Below are positions 24,443-34,089 of a stretch of DNA of 64,000 bases, in pieces. Within the stretch, counting starts at the first letter, position 1, and each line of letters starts with the position of its first letter. Source of the DNA: Haloarcula sp. DT43 (lineage in GTDB: Archaea > Halobacteriota > Halobacteria > Halobacteriales > Haloarculaceae); NCBI RefSeq assembly GCF_037078405.1, contig NZ_JAYMGZ010000001.1, positions 310,001-374,000 of the forward strand. The letters run 5' to 3'. The notes beneath the pieces were generated by a model. That model did no database searches, was not told the origin of the DNA, and saw only the letters and a list, made by a program, of their open reading frames with translations. The translations under genes were made by a program, and so were the position numbers.

Positions 24443-25528
24443 CTACTCGTAGGCCGGGAGCCGCGCCGACTGCGCCGACCCGTCGATAAAGGGCAGGTCG
24501 ACTTGCTGTGCGCTGACCGGGTCGCCGTCGACGCGGACGGTCAGTGACGCCTCGGGGCGCTCCCAGGCGAGGGTCGCCAGCGCAATCGGGGCCTCGCGCA
24601 TCGGACTCTGTGCGGCGCGGGTCACGTCGCCGACGTGCTCGTCGCCGGCGAACACCGCCGCACCGGGCTCCGGCACATCTCCGACGGCGAGGCCGACCAG
24701 CCGCTGGGTCGGGTGGCCGCGGTTCTCGACCCGCGAGACGACCTCCTGACCGACGTAACACCCCTTCTCGAAGTCGAGCGCGTTGCGCAGACCCAGGTCG
24801 TTCGGGAGCGCGCCCTCGACCTCGCTGTCGAACAGCGGCGTCCCGGCCTCCAGGGTCAGTGTCTCCCAGGTCCGGTAGCCGAAGGGGACGGCGTTGAGCC
24901 CGCGGTTGACCAGCGTGTCGAAGACGGGCTCGGCGTCGTCGGCGCTACAGACCACGTCGTAGCTCTCCTCGCCGGCGAGGTTGTCCGTTCGGATGACGGA
25001 GACGCCGGCGTCGCCGAGTTCGCCCCGCTCGAAGGTCAGTACGTCTTCGGGCGTCCCGGTCTGGTGGAGGACGCTGGCGATTTTCTCGGTCGCTTTCGGC
25101 CCGTGGACGCCGAAGACGGCGAAGTCGTCGGTCGCCACCTCGAACTCGACGTCCTGGATGAAGGTCTTGTCCGCCCACTCCGCGGCCAGGTCGTCGGCCT
25201 TCTGTGGCGGCGTGAACACGAGCAGGCGCTCGCCGGCGTTGTACACGTACATGTCCGTGCTGACCCGGCCGTCGGGGTCCAGCAGGAGCGCGTAACAGCC
25301 CGCGCCGTCCTCGTCCGGCACGCGGTTCGAGACGGCGTTGTCGACGTAGTCGACGCGGTCCTCACCGGTGACGACGATGACGCCGTAGCCGTACTCCATC
25401 GCCCCGACGACGTTCCGAACCGCGCGGTGGGTCCGCTCCGGTCGGCCGTAGCTGTCGACGACGCGGCGACCGCCGACCTCCCTGAACGTCGCTCCGTGGG
25501 CCTCGTGGACGGACTCGAGAACAGTCAT
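24443..25528 (-). CDS. folate-binding YgfZ/GcvT-like protein
   Basis: A 361-residue GcvT-fold protein. The YgfZ signature KGCYVGQEVVSR lies near residue 255, with the conserved cysteine, and is absent from true glycine-cleavage T proteins. The N-terminal GRRVVDSYGRPERTHRAVRN and the folate-domain strands (VFGVHGPKATEKIASVLH) agree. YgfZ/IBA57 proteins use tetrahydrofolate to help maintain or assemble iron-sulfur clusters, which would suit a cell that relies on several ferredoxins, as encoded nearby. GcvT cannot be fully excluded. Convergent with YigZ. Confidence 0.87.
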   Translation of the reverse strand: MTVLESVHEAHGATFREVGGRRVVDSYGRPERTHRAVRNVVGAMEYGYGVIVVTGEDRVDYVDNAVSNRVPDEDGAGCYALLLDPDGRVSTDMYVYNAGERLLVFTPPQKADDLAAEWADKTFIQDVEFEVATDDFAVFGVHGPKATEKIASVLHQTGTPEDVLTFERGELGDAGVSVIRTDNLAGEESYDVVCSADDAEPVFDTLVNRGLNAVPFGYRTWETLTLEAGTPLFDSEVEGALPNDLGLRNALDFEKGCYVGQEVVSRVENRGHPTQRLVGLAVGDVPEPGAAVFAGDEHVGDVTRAAQSPMREAPIALATLAWERPEASLTVRVDGDPVSAQQVDLPFIDGSAQSARLPAYE

Positions 25529-25566
25529 TGCACGGTCATGCGGCCCTCGCGGGGAAAAACGTCCCG

Positions 25567-26808
25567 TTAGCGTCGCCGGCGAGCCAGGACGGCCACCGCG
25601 ACCAGCGCGGCAATCGTCAGCGCGACAGTAAAGCCCGGCCCGCTACCGGCCGACGTTTCGGTCGCCGTGGCCGTCCGGTCCGGCGTCGTGGCCGCCCCGC
25701 CCGTCGTCGTCTCCTCGCCCGGCCTGAACGCGGTGACGGTCGTCGTCGCGGTGAGGTCCCCCGACGCCGCGGTGAACGTGACGTTCCCGGCCGTCGGGAC
25801 CGTCGCGGTTAGCTCCCCGTCTGCGTCCGTCGCTCCGACCTCGGTCCCGTTCCGGGTCACGGTCGCGTTCGCCACCGGTTCGTCGTACTCGTCGGTGACG
25901 GTCAGCCGGACAGTCGCGTCGACGACGACCTGCCTGTTGTCCGGCGTGAGCGAAATCTCGGGGGTCCGCTGGATAGCCACGTCGAGTGACTCCTCCTGCT
26001 CGCCGACCCTGACGCGTCGCTCGACGGTCTCGTAGCCCTCCTTCGTCACTGTGACGTCGTAGCGGTCGTTGACCGGCACGCTGACCGACGCCGTCCCGTC
26101 GGAGAGCGTCGGCACGGCCCCGTCGAACCCGCTGTCCGACTCGATTCGGACGGTCGCGTCACGAATCGGCCTGGAGTCGTCGTAGCGGTCGTCGACGACC
26201 GAGGCCTGCAACAGGACCGACCCCTCGCTGATACGGACGGTCGTCGTCGTCTCGCCGGAGACGGTTACGGCGGTCAGGTTGCGGTAGAACCCCGGCTTGG
26301 TGACGATGACGCTGTACTCGCCTTCCTCGATGGGCCGCGTCGTGACGGTCCCGTCGCCGCCCGCGTTCCTGTCGACCACGTAGTTCCCGTCCCGGTACAG
26401 CCGAACGCGGGCGTCCACGGCCGGTTGACCGGTCTCGTTCACGGCGCTGACCGTGGCGGTCGCCGACTCCGAGACCTGCACTTCGATGGCCTCGGTCTCG
26501 GCGTCCGTGACGACGTACGGGACGTTTCGGACGTACTCGTCGTCGCGTATTTCGAGCGTGACGTTCGCCCCCTCGGGCACGTCGACGAGGGCCTGCCCGT
26601 TCGCCCGCGTCGTCTCGTTGGTCGGCCCGCCCGCGCCGTCGTCCCACGTCGCCGAGATGTCGATTCCGCTGAGCGGGTCGCCGTCCCCGTCGACAACGGT
26701 GACGGTGAGGGTCACCTGTGACTGCGCGGCGGCCGTTCCCGCCACCGCTCCGGCCCCCACAAGCAGTGCCAGGACGCCGACAGTGAACGCGCGACGATGG
26801 TTTGTCAT
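25567..26808 (-). CDS. secreted surface protein with carboxypeptidase-regulatory-like repeats and PGF-CTERM-type tail
   Basis: A 413-residue exported protein. The signal peptide is FTVGVLALLVGAGAVAGTAAAQS (residues 8-30). Several beta-sandwich repeats follow, each like carboxypeptidase regulatory or PEGA domains (LTVTVVDGDGDPLSGIDI, VSAVNETGQPAVDARVRLY, DRYDVTVTKEGYETVERRV, LTVTDEYDEPVANATV). A Thr/Ala-rich stalk leads to the tail PGFTVALTIAALVAVAVL with RRRR, a PGF-CTERM-like sorting signal recognised by archaeosortase A, which links substrates to lipid in the S-layer region. It is probably glycosylated (many N-x-T sites). The binding partner is unknown. Confidence 0.85.
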   Translation of the reverse strand: MTNHRRAFTVGVLALLVGAGAVAGTAAAQSQVTLTVTVVDGDGDPLSGIDISATWDDGAGGPTNETTRANGQALVDVPEGANVTLEIRDDEYVRNVPYVVTDAETEAIEVQVSESATATVSAVNETGQPAVDARVRLYRDGNYVVDRNAGGDGTVTTRPIEEGEYSVIVTKPGFYRNLTAVTVSGETTTTVRISEGSVLLQASVVDDRYDDSRPIRDATVRIESDSGFDGAVPTLSDGTASVSVPVNDRYDVTVTKEGYETVERRVRVGEQEESLDVAIQRTPEISLTPDNRQVVVDATVRLTVTDEYDEPVANATVTRNGTEVGATDADGELTATVPTAGNVTFTAASGDLTATTTVTAFRPGEETTTGGAATTPDRTATATETSAGSGPGFTVALTIAALVAVAVLARRRR

Positions 26809-26859
26809 ACCTGATTAATAAACTAGTAGACGTAAATCAGTACTGGCGGTAGGCACCTC

Positions 26860-27804
26860 CTACGGCCGTCTAGACCGCTGTGAATCGACGAGGCGCGAGA
26901 CTTCGGACGGCTCCAGGGGCGTCAACGGTCCGGTCATCGTCCGGGCGAGCGCCGCCGCCGCGACGCCGTGGGTCAGTGCCTCGTCCGTGTCTGCTCCGGC
27001 GGCCAGTCGCTGGAGCGTCGCGCCGATGAAGGCCCCGTGTTGCCCCGATTCGTCGACTGCGGTCGTCTCGATGGCGTCCTGCTCGTGGACGACGCCGTCG
27101 TGGTACGCGACGGCGCCGTACTCGCTGCGCGTGAGGACCACGCGGGTGAGGTCGTACTCCGTCGCGAGCGTGTGGACGATTTCCCGGGGTCCCCCGGTCG
27201 TGTCGAACACCGCGGAGACCTGCTCCTCGGCGGCAAAGAGGGTGTCGACGGCCGGCAGCAGGTCGGCGAGCGCGGCCCGCGCGTCGTCGGCGTCCCACAG
27301 CCCGGGGTGGAAATCGAGGTCGAGCGCCCGCATCCCAGCCGCCGCTCTGAGCAGCGCCCCCGTCGTGTCCGCGGCCGTCTCCGAGAGCGCGAGGGTCGCG
27401 CCGGAGGTGAACACCACGTCGGCGCTCTGTATCTCGCCCATCGGCAACTCGCCGGGCGTCAGCGTCGCCATCGCGGTGTCGCCGCGGTCCTGGAGCAGCC
27501 GCTCTGTACGGGGCGGGGCGGCGTCCTCGTGGAAGGTGAGTCCCTGCCGGCCGGTGTCCGGGTCCGCCCAGACGACCTCCGTCTCCAGACCGAACTCGTG
27601 GAGTTCCGCGACGACGCGCCGTCCGAGCGGCGTGTCCGGGACCTTCGAGAGCCACCGCGCGTCGGCCCCGAGCCGCCCGGCCGTCGCCGCGACGCTGCTC
27701 GGGGTCCCGTCGACGCGAATCGACGCCTCTCTGGCCGTTTCGAACCGCTGTCCGTCGGGGGGCGCGAATCTGAGCGCGGTCTCGCCGAACGTTACGAGTG
27801 ACAT
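26860..27804 (-). CDS. PfkB-family carbohydrate kinase-like protein with altered active site
   Basis: A 314-residue ribokinase-like protein resembling 2-keto-3-deoxygluconate kinases (start VTFGETALRFAPPDGQ). The signature that normally reads D-x-x-G-A-G-D-A-F is DESGQHGAF (residues 251-259), so the catalytic aspartate position is Gly257 and the anion-hole glycine is His256. The first PfkB motif, normally GGA-x-x-N, reads DGTPSSV, and the substrate-binding D-x-N-x-R reads DLDFH. The fold is certain, but canonical kinase activity is doubtful. A regulator or a kinase of altered mechanism are alternatives. Confidence 0.78.
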   Translation of the reverse strand: MSLVTFGETALRFAPPDGQRFETAREASIRVDGTPSSVAATAGRLGADARWLSKVPDTPLGRRVVAELHEFGLETEVVWADPDTGRQGLTFHEDAAPPRTERLLQDRGDTAMATLTPGELPMGEIQSADVVFTSGATLALSETAADTTGALLRAAAGMRALDLDFHPGLWDADDARAALADLLPAVDTLFAAEEQVSAVFDTTGGPREIVHTLATEYDLTRVVLTRSEYGAVAYHDGVVHEQDAIETTAVDESGQHGAFIGATLQRLAAGADTDEALTHGVAAAALARTMTGPLTPLEPSEVSRLVDSQRSRRP

Positions 27805-27868
27805 ACCGCGTGCATCGAGAGACGTAGGCTTAGTTTAATCGGCTGTATCGACTGCTGTGTCGCGCCCG

Positions 27869-30001
<2,133 letters not shown>

Positions 30002-30132
30002 ACGTGCCCCCGCATGTGACTGCTACCGGCTAACGGGCGAAGCGACTTGATACTGTCTGCCCTCGACTGGCCCTATCTTCCCATGAAAACAGTTAACACG
30101 GACCAGTCCTGCCCTCCGCATGGTGACGACGC

Positions 30133-30276
30133 ATGTGCCACCACAGAGAACGCTCCTGGACCGAAGCGACGGCGGACGACGAGGCGACTGACGAGGACGA
30201 GGCGGAACTGCCGTCCTTCCTCAACGAGGCGGCGACCGAGACCGAGGTGCTGACCGACGGGGGCGACGAGGCGTAG
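30133..30276 (+). CDS. small acidic protein, haloarchaeal unknown
   Basis: A 47-residue acidic protein: MCHHRERSWTEATADDE, an Asp/Glu-rich middle, PSFLNEAATETEVLTDGG near the end. The start CHH could bind a metal but is not a known motif. I recall similar small haloarchaeal proteins with LPSFLNEE and VLTDGG, so it is probably real, although no family is assigned. It is divergent from mutL, and the start ATG 30133 is the only one in frame. Function unknown. Confidence 0.6.
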   Translation: MCHHRERSWTEATADDEATDEDEAELPSFLNEAATETEVLTDGGDEA

Positions 30277-30388
30277 CCGCGTCCCGCCAGTGGCGTCGGC
30301 GAACCAGCCGTTTTTCGTCGGACGCGAGTCCCAATCCGATAGCTAAAGTGCGCTCGCCGTCAGTCGCCACTATCCTGTGGACCTCGAC

Positions 30389-31645
30389 ATGGAACAATAC
30401 GACCAACTCTACCGGCTGTACGAGAGCGTAGACACGACGACGTTGCGGGGGTATCAGGAGTTCGTCGACCTGTTCCCCCCGCTCAGTTCGACCGTCGCGC
30501 TGGAACAGTGGGAGACCGCCAGCGACCGCCTCGACGACCTCAAGGCCGACATCACCGCGGAGTTCCCCGGGACCGGCGAGACCTACGCGGAAATCGCGGC
30601 CCGGCTGACCCGCGACGAGGCCTTCACCGCGCTTGACCTCTACTCGAAGTACGGCCGGTCGGCGAACGTCCTCGTGCTGGACGTCGACGAGACGCTCCGG
30701 TCGGCCGGCGACACCGACAACGAAATCCCCCGCGATACGCTGTATCTGCTGACGCAGTTCCACGAGGCGGGCGTCCCAATCGTCGTCTGTACCGGCCAGA
30801 CCCTCGAAAACGTCAAGGGGTTCATGATCCAGGGGCTGGGCAACGACCTCGTCTCCTCTGGGGGGATGAGCATCGTCTACGAGTCCGGCAACGGCGTGTT
30901 CACGCCCAAGCACGGCGAGGACACCAAGCGACTGCTGTACGAGCGCCTCGACGGCGCGGTCGTGGACGTGTTCGAGTACGTCCGTCGGCGGGTCCTCTCG
31001 GAAGCCCCCGACGCCGTCGGCAAGCGCTGTCACCTCCAGGGCAACGAGTTCAACGTCACGCTGAAACCGAACGCCGAAATCGGCAGCGACAACGCCGTCG
31101 AAATCATCGACGAGTCGCTGCGCTATCTCTGTGGGCTGGTCGGCGACGCCGTCGCCGCGCAGGTCGACGCCGAGGTCGACGACCCCGCGGGCTACGCTCG
31201 GGCGTACTTCAGCCGCGACCCCGAGATTATGGACGTCCTCGAAGCCGGCGACCTCTCGACCGACGCCGACGTCAACGACGCGCCCGACGCCTTCCGCGAC
31301 ATCCTCGAACGCGTCGACCTGGGCTATTACGAGGGCGACGCGGCCGAACTCGTGAGCCTCGAACTGGACAAGTCCGCCGGCGTCGAGGAGGCCTTCGACG
31401 TGCTCGGCATCGACGACCCGTTCGCGCTCGTGATGGGCGACAGCAAGAGCGACCTGCGGGTGATGCGCTGGATAGACGACACCGACGCCGGCATCGCCGC
31501 CGCCCCCGCCCACTCCTCGTCGGACGTGCTCGACCACGTCAGTTCGCGGGACGACCTGGTGTACGAGGCCGGCGACGCCAGCACGGTCCTGCGGACCGTC
31601 TACGGCCTCCGGCTCATCGAGCAGTTGGACGAGCACGGCGAGTGA
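30389..31645 (+). CDS. HAD-superfamily phosphatase-like protein
   Basis: A 418-residue protein with an N-terminal acidic helical region (residues 1-90, YDQLYRLYESVDTTTLRGYQEFVDLFPP) and a C-terminal HAD hydrolase: VLVLDVDETLRSAG (motif I, D-x-D-x-T), VVCTGQTLENVK (motif II), and ALVMGDSKSDLRVMR (motif IV). The large inserted region between motifs II and IV is a type-II-like cap, as in Cof or sucrose-phosphatase relatives. Substrate unknown. The ATG at 30389 is preferred to GTG at 30377 because only four unconserved residues would be added. Confidence 0.85.
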   Translation: MEQYDQLYRLYESVDTTTLRGYQEFVDLFPPLSSTVALEQWETASDRLDDLKADITAEFPGTGETYAEIAARLTRDEAFTALDLYSKYGRSANVLVLDVDETLRSAGDTDNEIPRDTLYLLTQFHEAGVPIVVCTGQTLENVKGFMIQGLGNDLVSSGGMSIVYESGNGVFTPKHGEDTKRLLYERLDGAVVDVFEYVRRRVLSEAPDAVGKRCHLQGNEFNVTLKPNAEIGSDNAVEIIDESLRYLCGLVGDAVAAQVDAEVDDPAGYARAYFSRDPEIMDVLEAGDLSTDADVNDAPDAFRDILERVDLGYYEGDAAELVSLELDKSAGVEEAFDVLGIDDPFALVMGDSKSDLRVMRWIDDTDAGIAAAPAHSSSDVLDHVSSRDDLVYEAGDASTVLRTVYGLRLIEQLDEHGE

Positions 31646-31788
31646 GCTGGCGACTCAGCCGCTCTCGGCGTCGCTGTACAGTCGGCCGTGATTCGTGGAG
31701 GGCATCGCCTGGAACGTCCGCATCCGCTGGCATATGTATTCTGGTGGGGGCACCCAACAGTTAGGCCGCCGCCGACCGAACTGCCGCC

Positions 31789-32295
31789 ATGAGTCTCGAT
31801 ACCGTGTTCGGGCAGGTGCCGGACCCGCAGTCGTACTCCTTCCCGGACTACTCGCTCCCGCAGGGCGACCCGGTCAAACCGGTCGCGCTGACCGACGACG
31901 AACTGACCGCGCTGCTGGATCTGTACGACGCGTTCGCCGCCGTGGACCCGACGGGCATGGACTCGAACCCGTTCCTTCGGGCGACCAGCGAGTTCCTCCA
32001 GCAGTCACTCGGCGCGCCGCTGTCCCGTCCTGACGAGCAACTGAACGACGACATCGCCGCCTTGCTCAACGACTTCTCGGACGACCTGGGCGGGCGGGCC
32101 ATGGGCGTCGTCGACGCGACGCCGGCCCACCACCGGACGCTGTACTTCTTCCTGACCGGCTGCAAGGCCTATCACGTGGCCCCGCACCTGCAGTTCGACC
32201 CCGACCCGGCCGCCGTCGAGACGCTGTACGCCGTCTACGAGCGCGTTACCGACCAGGCGTTCTATCTCAAGCGGCCAAAGAGCGTCCTCGAATGA
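31789..32295 (+). CDS. hypothetical acidic protein
   Basis: A 168-residue soluble, acidic protein without a recognised domain. It is predicted to be largely helical after residue 40 (ELTALLDLYDAFAAVD, HHRTLYFFLTGCKAYHV, VETLYAVYERVTDQAFYL). A single HH and one Cys give no clear metal site. Codon usage matches the neighbours and no membrane segment or signal is present. It is transcribed with a short gap (49 bases) to the next small gene. I do not recognise the family. Confidence 0.75.
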   Translation: MSLDTVFGQVPDPQSYSFPDYSLPQGDPVKPVALTDDELTALLDLYDAFAAVDPTGMDSNPFLRATSEFLQQSLGAPLSRPDEQLNDDIAALLNDFSDDLGGRAMGVVDATPAHHRTLYFFLTGCKAYHVAPHLQFDPDPAAVETLYAVYERVTDQAFYLKRPKSVLE

Positions 32296-32344
32296 GAGCC
32301 CGTGGTCCGGTCCGTTTATCGGGGAGCGTCGTAAACTGCGGCCA

Positions 32345-32545
32345 ATGACACCCGACCAGCCAGAGATTCCGGTCGTCTGCGAGGCCTGCGGGACGCGCAC
32401 GTCGGTCGCGTTCGAGGACGTCGAGGACGCCGTCGCGCGCCACAACGAGCAGCTCCACGACGGCGACCCGGTCGCCGAGGTCGACCCCGCTGTCCTGGAG
32501 GAACTCACCGACCGCCTGGCGAAGGACATCGGCCTGCTGGAGTAG
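32345..32545 (+). CDS. small protein with a single CxxC motif
   Basis: A 66-residue acidic protein. VVCEACGTRTSVAFEDVEDAV at the N-terminus provides one CxxC, and HNEQLHDGD places two histidines about 22 residues later, so a mixed Cys2His2 zinc site is possible. The C-terminus is a helix (DPAVLEELTDRLAKDIGLL). The stop codon abuts the stop of the convergent minus-strand gene. Function unknown. Confidence 0.65.
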   Translation: MTPDQPEIPVVCEACGTRTSVAFEDVEDAVARHNEQLHDGDPVAEVDPAVLEELTDRLAKDIGLLE

Positions 32546-32995
32546 TCACTCCCCCAGCGGGAGCCGCTCGTAGGCCTCGCGGTCGGCACCGGCGTCGAGC
32601 GCCCGCGGCCGAAGCCGGCAGACGTTCTTCACAGTTCGGGGGCCGAGCACGCGGGGCGAGACGAACCGCGGCCGCCCCGGCTCGGTCCCGGGCCCGTCGC
32701 CCAGCGCGAGCACTGCCCCGGTGAGGTCGGCGAGCGGGATACACGCCAGGTCACCCCCGGCCGATTCGAACTGGACGTGGGTCGTCTCGCCGGGCATCGC
32801 CGCCGCCTCCAGCAGGTCGAACACGTCGATACCGGTGTACTCGCGCTCGATGCGGTCGCCGGAGGCACACTCGAAGGCGACCGGCCCGCGGACGACGTCG
32901 AACGGGAGCGTTTCGGGGGCCACGTCCCAGGGGAGCACCAGCGGGTCGGCCCCGTCGATGCGGACCGTCGGACGGCCGGTCGGCGTCTGTCCCAT
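32546..32995 (-). CDS. small sulfite-oxidase-fold (molybdopterin-binding-like) protein
   Basis: A 149-residue protein whose layout matches one sulfite-oxidase molybdopterin domain: an early strand VRGPVAFECASGD with the candidate cysteine ligand C43, then YTGIDVFDLLEAA, VQFESAGGDLACIPLADL, and RFVSPRVLGPRTVKNVCRLR near the end, which resembles the usual P-x-R-L-v-x-P-x-x-x-G-x-K segment. Family enzymes are usually longer (over 170 residues in the core) and carry more arginine ligands. It could be a minimal enzyme subunit or a cofactor-free relative. I see no molybdenum genes nearby. Confidence 0.6.
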   Translation of the reverse strand: MGQTPTGRPTVRIDGADPLVLPWDVAPETLPFDVVRGPVAFECASGDRIEREYTGIDVFDLLEAAAMPGETTHVQFESAGGDLACIPLADLTGAVLALGDGPGTEPGRPRFVSPRVLGPRTVKNVCRLRPRALDAGADREAYERLPLGE

Positions 32996-33058
32996 GGCCC
33001 TGTGTTCCCGCCCGACGGCCTTCAGCGGTTCGGACCCGCCGGGCTCGCGGGACCGCCC

Positions 33059-33370
33059 TCACTCCCTGGAGTGCAGCGAGTACGCGATAAAGAGGACGCC
33101 GACGAACTGGAACGCGCGGGTGACGAGCGTGAGCGGTTGCTGGAACCGGCCGGCGAGCAGGCCCTGCTGCAGGAGGAGCGACCCGGCGAACGCGACGACG
33201 AAGGCCACCGCCGTGAGGCAGAACAGCCCGACCGAGAGGTACTGCATCGCCCGACTGTCGTGGCGACGATACCCCCGGTAGGCCTGGTAGCCGACGTACC
33301 CACCTAGTACTGTCGAGCCGAACGCCAGGACGGTGATGAGCCAGTTCATGAGCGTCTCGATGGCGACCAT
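33059..33370 (-). CDS. small membrane protein (DUF7521-like)
   Basis: A 103-residue membrane protein with three hydrophobic helices (about residues 9-26, 45-72, 83-98): TVLAFGSTVLGGYVGYQAYRGYRRHDSRAMQYLSVGLFCL and FQFVGVLFIAYSL. It follows the winged-helix regulator with its start (33370) one base after that gene's stop, so both are in one unit. This HTH plus small-membrane-protein pairing recurs in haloarchaea and is annotated DUF7521. Biochemical role unknown; a membrane sensor feeding the regulator is possible. Confidence 0.75.
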   Translation of the reverse strand: MVAIETLMNWLITVLAFGSTVLGGYVGYQAYRGYRRHDSRAMQYLSVGLFCLTAVAFVVAFAGSLLLQQGLLAGRFQQPLTLVTRAFQFVGVLFIAYSLHSRE

Positions 33371-33371
33371 C

Positions 33372-33743
33372 TCAGAGGTTCTCCCACATTTTCGTGAATC
33401 TGTCCGCGGTGTCCTGTTCGTCCTGTCCCGGGAACGCCGGCGGCTCCGTCCGCTCGACGTCGGTCTCGAAGTCGCCGTCGGCGAGTGCAAGCGAGAACTC
33501 CGAGAGCGTGGCGGCGAACACGCTGTAGTCGTTGCCGCCCGTCTCTATCCGTGTCTGTTCCTCGATGAGGCCGTGCTCCCGGAGCCACTCGACCCGTCTG
33601 TAGACGGTCGGTTGTGACATCTCACACTGGTCGGCGAGCTGTTTCGCGGACATGGGTTTGACACTCGTTGCTGCGAGGATGTCCCGGGCGTACTCGTCAC
33701 TGAGCAGGTCGAGGATGTCGCCCACGGCCGGGTCCTCACTCAC
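33372..33743 (-). CDS. winged-helix transcriptional regulator (ArsR/TrmB-like)
   Basis: A 123-residue protein with an N-terminal winged helix: AVGDILDLLSDEYARDILAATSVKPMSAKQLADQCEMSQPTVYRRVEWLREHGLIEEQTRIE. MSQPTVYRR is the recognition helix, and the wing GGNDYSVF follows. The C-terminal part is acidic and helical (FSLALADGDFETDVERTE). The GTG at 33743 is chosen over TTG at 33755 because the conserved start is SEDPAVGDIL and the upstream TATA lies 28 bases away. Target and ligand unknown; it probably regulates the co-transcribed DUF7521 gene. Confidence 0.85.
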   Translation of the reverse strand: MSEDPAVGDILDLLSDEYARDILAATSVKPMSAKQLADQCEMSQPTVYRRVEWLREHGLIEEQTRIETGGNDYSVFAATLSEFSLALADGDFETDVERTEPPAFPGQDEQDTADRFTKMWENL

Positions 33744-33768
33744 GTATCGGCCCAACGGTCCGTCCCTG

Positions 33769-33776
33769 AATAAAAG
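33769..33776 (-). promoter_or_regulatory. TATA element of the winged-helix regulator gene
   Basis: On the minus strand CTTTTATTC centres 29 bases before the GTG at 33743, a typical leaderless promoter. This shows that the regulator gene has its own promoter, so the structured stretch before it is not needed as a leader. Confidence 0.6.
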
Positions 33777-33780
33777 GTCC

Positions 33781-34010
33781 CGTCAGTTTCCGAGTCAGAA
33801 GCAAGCCACGGGACAGTGTCAGCGGAGACCGGCGCTGTCAGGGGGTTCCCCAGGCAGGGCAGTCGGGGCAGGGGACCGCTTCGCGGGCGGCTGGCCCACA
33901 GCACCCTCAGGGTGGCCGCCCCGGGAAGCCCCGGGGCGTGTGGTGGACAGACAGCGGCCGCGGCCGGAGGGCGTCGGTGGCACGGTGGTTCAGGGCCGCT
34001 GCATTCCAAT
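33781..34010 (-). ncRNA. candidate structured non-coding RNA, class unknown
   Basis: The 334-base gap between two minus-strand genes (33756-34089) is not coding in any frame: the longest translated stretch is Pro/Arg/Ala-rich and not acidic. It packs five or six stems into about 200 bases: a 9-bp GC stem with tetraloop (33917-33925 with 33930-33938), an 8-bp long-range stem (33952-33959 with 33994-34001), CACCC/GGGTG (33902-33906, 33910-33914), CCGC/GCGG (33876-33886) and CAGCG/CGCTG (33820-33837). A TATA element precedes it on the minus strand and a T-rich tract follows. SRP and RNase P RNA motifs were looked for and not found. Strand and boundaries are inferred. Confidence 0.45.
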
Positions 34011-34024
34011 CGAGGGGCGGTTCC

Positions 34025-34034
34025 ATAATATAAC
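34025..34034 (-). promoter_or_regulatory. TATA-like element upstream of the structured region
   Basis: On the minus strand GTTATATTAT is the only strongly AT-rich stretch in this gap. Transcription would begin near 34003-34007, directly before the first stem of the structured region. Confidence 0.5.
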
Positions 34035-34089
34035 GCACCACCGAACTTCTGACCCAGAAAACGGCGGCCTGATGTGCTCGCGCGGGCGG

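Noticed and set aside
33756-34089. Assignment of the structured region to SRP RNA or RNase P RNA
   Set aside because: The conserved sequences of both RNAs were looked for on both strands and not found, and the length of about 230-260 bases is below that of the haloarchaeal versions.
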